From NCBI GenBank assembly GCA_001800015.1, contig MGUO01000052.1:836-10632 (forward strand): DNA of 9,797 nucleotides, given 5' to 3'. Below are positions 5,807 through 9,797 of this stretch, one piece after another. The DNA comes from Elusimicrobia bacterium RIFCSPHIGHO2_02_FULL_57_9 (GTDB taxonomy: Bacteria > Elusimicrobiota > Elusimicrobia > UBA1565 > UBA9628). Position numbers and translations under genes: made by a program. Within the stretch, counting starts at the first letter, position 1, and every line of letters begins with the position of its first letter. The notes beneath the pieces were generated by a model, which had not been told where the DNA came from, searched no databases, and saw nothing but the letters and a program-made list of their open reading frames with translations.

Positions 5807-7735
5807 CTATCGGAGAAATTTATCCCACTTTTCTTTTTCCGAAGGCGCCTGCGAACGGCCTGCCAAATGCTTAGCCAGGAAAGGCTCCGCCGCTGCGTAA
5901 AATTTCAGCCGGTTTTCCGGACGCGCGAAGCCATGTCCTTCATCGGGGAACACGAGATATTCCACCGGCTTATTATTTTTGCGCATGGCCGCCACGATTT
6001 GATCGCTTTCGGCCTGCTTGACGCGCGGATCGTTGGCCCCCTGCGCGATCATAAGCGGCACGCTGATTTTGTCGGCCTTAAACAGCGGAGAGCGTGAATT
6101 AAGGAAAGCCGCTTCGGTTTCCACCTTGCCCACGCGCTTGTCGAACAGGGATTTAATCGGAACCCAGTAGGGAGGAATAGATTTAATCAGCGTGACGATA
6201 CTGGAAGGGCCGACGATATCCACGCCGCAGCTGAATTCGTTCGGGGTAAATGCAACTCCCACGAGGGTAGCGTAGCCTCCATAACTGCCGCCATAAATGC
6301 AGACTTTCTTCGCGTCGGCATAGCCTTGCGAAACGACCCACTGCTTGGCATCAAGAAGGTCCGTGTGCATTTTTCCCGCCCACTCCCGGTCGCCCGCGTT
6401 GAGAAAAGCCTTGCCATAACCGGTAGACCCGCGGAAATTGACCTGGAGCACCGCATAGCCGCGATTGGCCAGCCACTGCACTTCCGGATCAAACCCCCAG
6501 GTATCCCGGCCCCATGGACCTCCATGGACATTGAGCACCATGGGCAGGTTCTTGGGGGCTACGCCGGCCGGCAAGGTGAGATATCCGTGAATCGTCAGAC
6601 CATCGCGAGCCTGAAACGAGATCGGCTGCATTTTCGATAATTTATATTTCTCAAGCTTAGGCCTATTGCTGAAAAGAAGCCGGGCTTTTTTGTCGCGACG
6701 GTCATAGGAATAATAATACACGGGACCGTCGTCCATATCGTAGGAAACAATCCAGGTTTTATCGGCGAGATCGCGGCTGATAATATTAAAATCCCCATCA
6801 CGAACCTTCCCAAGAACCTCAAAGTCCGGCTTTAAGGACTGGTCAATCAGGGTCCATTCGCTGCGGGCGCGCACGAAATTCGCCGCTTCCAGGGTCCTTT
6901 TCGTGGGATGAGTAAGCACGCCGGCCACATCATAAGTCTTGTCCTCGGCGATTACCTTATGCCTATTGTTGGCGAGGTCGAACTCAAGCAACCGGGCCGC
7001 ATTGGCATCGACGCTAGACATGACCCAAACGCCTTTGTTATCAGGCGTAAAGGCGGCAACGCCTCCGAAGGCTTCATCCGCGCTCCATTTCTGGAACACG
7101 CGCCAAGCGGATTTAGCGTTGTCGCGGATACGCAGCTCGGTTCCGCCCTCGGGCGTCTGCACCGAAGCGACCCGGACCTCCATATTATTATCCACGCCCC
7201 AGTCGGAGACATCTCCCGGATTCTTGGTATCCACGTCCACCGCCCCGTTTTTGAGATTAATCCGGTAAACATCATGAAGCTTGCGATCTTCCAGGTTCAA
7301 ACCTACGAGAATCTCGTAAGGGAAGCCCGGATCAACGGCGACGATTTGGGCCTGCACCCCTTGAAACGGGGTTAGATCCCGAGTGTTCTTGGTCTTGATG
7401 CTGGTTTGATAAACATGCCAGTTTTCATCTCCATCTTGGTCCTGGAGATAGATAATGTGCTCGCTGTCCTGCTGCCAGAAAAACCGCCGGACGCCGCGCT
7501 TCTTATCAGCGGTTGCCACATGGTCGTCGGTTTTGCCTATTGTTCGTATCCAGACGTTCAAGACATCCTTTTCTGGAGCGAGGTAGGCCAGTCTCTTGCC
7601 GTCAGGTGAAATCTTGGGAGACGCTTTAGTCGGATTTCCTAGCAAGACTTCCCGGGGAATGAGAGTCGAGAGCTCGGCGAATGCGGCTTGGGTCAAGAGC
7701 AGCGGCAAGATATAAAAAGCTGTTTTCATTTTCAT
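5807..7735 (-). CDS. Secreted S9-family serine peptidase (prolyl oligopeptidase / acylaminoacyl-peptidase type)
   Basis: Family members cleave short peptides, often after Pro or releasing N-terminal dipeptides or acyl-amino acids; exact specificity cannot be read here. From the ATG at 7735 the protein is 642 residues. A signal peptide covers the first 20 (MKMKTAFYILPLLLTQAAFA), predicting export to the periplasm or outside. An N-terminal beta-propeller follows (about 23-360), opening with a TolB/PD40-like repeat (SPKISPDGKRLAYL), then an alpha/beta-hydrolase domain (about 370-630). The triad is Ser484 in GGSYGG, Asp569 in QGANDPRV and His601 in DEGHGF; the oxyanion segment NVHGGPWG is at 402-409. 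The frame stays open to 7861, but that longer form would overlap the divergent transporter gene and bury the signal peptide. An ATG two codons downstream (7729) is equally possible. An extended -10 lies just upstream. Confidence 0.93.
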   Translation of the reverse strand: MKMKTAFYILPLLLTQAAFAELSTLIPREVLLGNPTKASPKISPDGKRLAYLAPEKDVLNVWIRTIGKTDDHVATADKKRGVRRFFWQQDSEHIIYLQDQDGDENWHVYQTSIKTKNTRDLTPFQGVQAQIVAVDPGFPYEILVGLNLEDRKLHDVYRINLKNGAVDVDTKNPGDVSDWGVDNNMEVRVASVQTPEGGTELRIRDNAKSAWRVFQKWSADEAFGGVAAFTPDNKGVWVMSSVDANAARLLEFDLANNRHKVIAEDKTYDVAGVLTHPTKRTLEAANFVRARSEWTLIDQSLKPDFEVLGKVRDGDFNIISRDLADKTWIVSYDMDDGPVYYYSYDRRDKKARLLFSNRPKLEKYKLSKMQPISFQARDGLTIHGYLTLPAGVAPKNLPMVLNVHGGPWGRDTWGFDPEVQWLANRGYAVLQVNFRGSTGYGKAFLNAGDREWAGKMHTDLLDAKQWVVSQGYADAKKVCIYGGSYGGYATLVGVAFTPNEFSCGVDIVGPSSIVTLIKSIPPYWVPIKSLFDKRVGKVETEAAFLNSRSPLFKADKISVPLMIAQGANDPRVKQAESDQIVAAMRKNNKPVEYLVFPDEGHGFARPENRLKFYAAAEPFLAKHLAGRSQAPSEKEKWDKFLR

Positions 7736-7744
7736 TGGTAACGA

Positions 7745-7753
7745 ATTATAGCA
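7745..7753 (-). promoter_or_regulatory. Extended -10 promoter of the S9 peptidase gene
   Basis: The minus strand reads TGCTATAAT, a perfect TGnTATAAT element. No convincing -35 is seen at 17 bases (TATCAT). The predicted start of transcription is near 7738, only 3 bases before the ATG at 7735 and 9 before the one at 7729. The mRNA would be almost leaderless with no room for a Shine-Dalgarno, consistent with none being visible. Confidence 0.55.
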
Positions 7754-7766
7754 GTTGGGCGGCAAA

Positions 7767-7772
7767 TATGAT
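7767..7772 (+). promoter_or_regulatory. Weak -10 candidate for the transporter gene
   Basis: TATGAT matches the -10 consensus at 5/6 positions in the 57-base divergent gap. Transcription would start near 7779, leaving a leader of about 14 bases without a Shine-Dalgarno. No -35 box is visible at the right spacing, so this is tentative. Confidence 0.3.
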
Positions 7773-7792
7773 ACATTCGGCCTGCTAACCAC

Positions 7793-9781
7793 ATGTTCGA
7801 ACGCCTTAAGCTTTTGCTCTTCGGAGCCCCCCGGAATATCGAAGATCCCCGCGTTTTCCATAGTATTTCCCTCATCGCCTTTCTAGCCTGGGTCGGCCTG
7901 GGAGCCGACGGGCTTTCCTCCTCGGCCTACGGCCCCGAGGAATCCTTTAAAATGCTGGGCCAGCACCATTATCTGGCCGTGCTCTTGGCCATCGCCATCG
8001 CGGTAACCGTTTTCCTCATTTCCTTGTCTTATGCCTACATTATCGAGCATTTCCCATTCGGCGGGGGAGGTTATGCCGTTACCAGTCGCCTCTTGGGCCC
8101 GGCTTCGGGGTTGGTTTCCGGTTCGGCTTTATTGATTGATTATGTCCTGACCATATCGGTTTCCATCGCCGCCGGAGCCGACGCCTTTTTCAGCTTTCTC
8201 CCATTGTCCTATCAACCCTTAAAGCTACCCATCGAGTTCGGGGTCATCGGACTGTTGACGGGCATCAATCTGCGCGGCGTGAAAGAGTCCATCAAGATTC
8301 TTATGCCCATATTCATACTGTTCATCCTGACCCATATGGTGCTGATAGGCGGCACTATTTTCCTGCATTTGACGGATTTTCCGGTGGTGGTCCGGGAGAC
8401 GCGCTCCGGCTTTGATACCGGAATGGCCGCCCTGGGCTTATCCGGCATGGCCGCTCTTTTCCTGAGGGCTTACTGCATGGGCGCCGGAACCTACACCGGA
8501 ATCGAGGCTGTATCCAACGGCCTGCAAATCATGCGCGAGCCTAAGGTGGAAACCGGAAAGAGGACCATGCTTTATATGGCCGTTTCCTTGGCGGCGACCG
8601 CGGGCGGAATCATTCTCTGCTATCTGCTGATCCATGCCGAGCCAACCACAGGCCGGACAATGAATGCCGTCTTGACCTACTCTTTCGTGGATAGTTTAGG
8701 GTTGGGCGGAGGCAATGTCGGACGCTCTTTCATCATAACGGTTCTTTTCGCCGAAGCAGCCCTGCTTTTCGTTGCCGCTCAGGCGGGCTTCATCGCGGGA
8801 CCGCGCGTGATGGCCAATATGGCCAGCGATTTATGGCTGCCCCACCGCTTCGCCACCCTTTCCGACCGCCTCACTATGCAGGATGGAGTTTTGATTACCT
8901 CCGCCGCGTCCATCATGACCCTGCTCTATACGCAGGGAGCCACCCACACGCTGGTGCTGATGTACTCGATCAATGTGTTCATTACTTTCTCATTGGCGCA
9001 GGCCGCGATGCTCCGGTTCTGGCTGCAAAATAAAAGCAAGTACGCGGACTGGAAGCGAAAAATCAGCGTTCACATAGCGAGCTTTGCCCTTTGTTTTTCA
9101 ATCCTAATCGCCAATATCATTGAAAAATTCACCGAGGGGGGCTGGGTGACCCTGCTGATCACCGCGACCTTGATCGCGCTGTGCCTGGTGATCAAGGGCC
9201 ATTATCTGGTGGTCAAGAAAAATCTGTCGCGCCTGGATGAAATACTGACCACGCTGCCCGAGACTCCCCATGAGGCGCCGCCGCCTCTCAATCCCAAGGC
9301 CCCCACGGCCATTCTGCTAGTAGGCGCCTTCGGCGGAATGGGCATTCACGCCCTGTTGGCCATACAACGCCTTTTTCCGGGCTATTTCAAGAACTTTATC
9401 TTCATTTCCGTGGGCGTCATAGACAGCGCCACCTTTAAGGGAGTGGAAGCCGTAGAGGAGGTGCGGGAACGCACCGAGCGGGCGCTCAACCGTTACGTGG
9501 AGCTGGCCAGGCGCTGGGGATTAGCGGCCGATTACAGGATGAGCCTGAGCACCGAGGTCCTGGAGGAAGCGGAGAGTATTTGCCTGCAGCTCAATAAGGA
9601 GTATCCGCGCTCAATCGTATTCGCCGGCAAGCTGGTCTTCGAGCAGGAGCGCTGGTTCCAGAGGCTTTTGCACAACGAAACCGCCTTCCAGATTCAGCGG
9701 CGCCTGCAGTTCGCGGGGTTAAATACGATGGTGCTTCCGGTCAGGGTGATGTCGGCCGCCCCAACGCCGGCTGGGCGATAG
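7793..9781 (+). CDS. APC-superfamily permease, KimA-like potassium importer (often annotated amino acid permease)
   Basis: An inner-membrane transporter of 662 residues with about 12 hydrophobic segments between residues 24 and 468, then a soluble C-terminal domain (about 500-662). By eye it resembles Bacillus subtilis KimA (YdaO), a high-affinity K+/H+ symporter. Shared features are GADGLSSSAYGPEE (37-50), FPFGGGGY (88-94), SALLIDYVLTISVSIAAGAD (111-130), TGIEAVSN (235-242) and the C-terminal WFQRLLHNETAF (621-632). Residues recalled as lining the KimA cation site have counterparts: Asp39, Tyr46, Asp116, Thr120, Ser124, Thr235, Glu238 and probably Tyr391. The C-terminal domain is the regulatory cytosolic part in KimA. 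Potassium uptake is inference; other members of this superfamily carry amino acids. The gene is divergent from the S9 peptidase gene, its ATG lacks a Shine-Dalgarno, and no riboswitch fits in the 57-base leader region. Confidence 0.85.
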   Translation: MFERLKLLLFGAPRNIEDPRVFHSISLIAFLAWVGLGADGLSSSAYGPEESFKMLGQHHYLAVLLAIAIAVTVFLISLSYAYIIEHFPFGGGGYAVTSRLLGPASGLVSGSALLIDYVLTISVSIAAGADAFFSFLPLSYQPLKLPIEFGVIGLLTGINLRGVKESIKILMPIFILFILTHMVLIGGTIFLHLTDFPVVVRETRSGFDTGMAALGLSGMAALFLRAYCMGAGTYTGIEAVSNGLQIMREPKVETGKRTMLYMAVSLAATAGGIILCYLLIHAEPTTGRTMNAVLTYSFVDSLGLGGGNVGRSFIITVLFAEAALLFVAAQAGFIAGPRVMANMASDLWLPHRFATLSDRLTMQDGVLITSAASIMTLLYTQGATHTLVLMYSINVFITFSLAQAAMLRFWLQNKSKYADWKRKISVHIASFALCFSILIANIIEKFTEGGWVTLLITATLIALCLVIKGHYLVVKKNLSRLDEILTTLPETPHEAPPPLNPKAPTAILLVGAFGGMGIHALLAIQRLFPGYFKNFIFISVGVIDSATFKGVEAVEEVRERTERALNRYVELARRWGLAADYRMSLSTEVLEEAESICLQLNKEYPRSIVFAGKLVFEQERWFQRLLHNETAFQIQRRLQFAGLNTMVLPVRVMSAAPTPAGR

Positions 9782-9797
9782 CCCCCGCCCCCTCCCG

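Noticed and set aside
7736..7861. A 42-codon N-terminal extension of the S9 peptidase
   Set aside because: It would overlap the first 69 bases of the divergent transporter gene and place residues in front of a clean signal peptide. The promoter at 7745-7753 also lies inside it.

Overview
This window is a compact stretch of an ordinary bacterial chromosome. It holds eight genes and no gene-free gap longer than about 140 bases. A six-gene housekeeping cluster on the minus strand fills positions 1 to 5091. In transcription order it is rpmE (ribosomal protein L31), prfA (release factor 1), prmC (the methyltransferase that modifies release factors), murA (first committed step of peptidoglycan synthesis), folC (folate polyglutamylation) and the start of a ROK-family sugar kinase or regulator that runs off the left edge. 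Four of the five junctions are very tight: prfA/prmC, murA/folC and folC/ROK overlap by 4 bases (ATGA), and prmC and murA are 9 bases apart. Only rpmE/prfA has a real gap (47 bases), and it holds a perfect 11-bp hairpin directly in front of the prfA start codon.

Right of the cluster is a small secreted protein of unknown function on the plus strand, divergent from rpmE and sharing an approximately 136-base promoter region with it. A secreted S9-family (prolyl oligopeptidase type) serine peptidase follows on the minus strand, convergent with the small gene. Last is a large plus-strand APC-superfamily membrane transporter most like the KimA-type potassium importers. The peptidase and transporter are divergent and their starts are only 57 bases apart.

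The organism is a peptidoglycan-containing bacterium with a fairly GC-rich genome and short intergenic regions. Most starts here have no clear Shine-Dalgarno sequence; rpmE is the exception. Two promoter candidates put the transcript start within a few bases of an ATG, which suggests leaderless or near-leaderless mRNAs. The Lys/Ala-rich tail on L31 and the operon content would suit an uncultured lineage such as Elusimicrobiota, but that placement is a weak guess. I see no tRNA, rRNA, CRISPR array, insertion sequence, prophage or other mobile-element signal. All core enzymes look intact, with catalytic residues present and lengths normal for their families.

I found no clear undescribed system. 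The points most worth a second look are the rpmE-prfA hairpin, the overlapping divergent promoters at rpmE, the near-leaderless start of the peptidase, the cysteine-containing secreted orphan, and the KimA-like transporter with its conserved cation-site residues.
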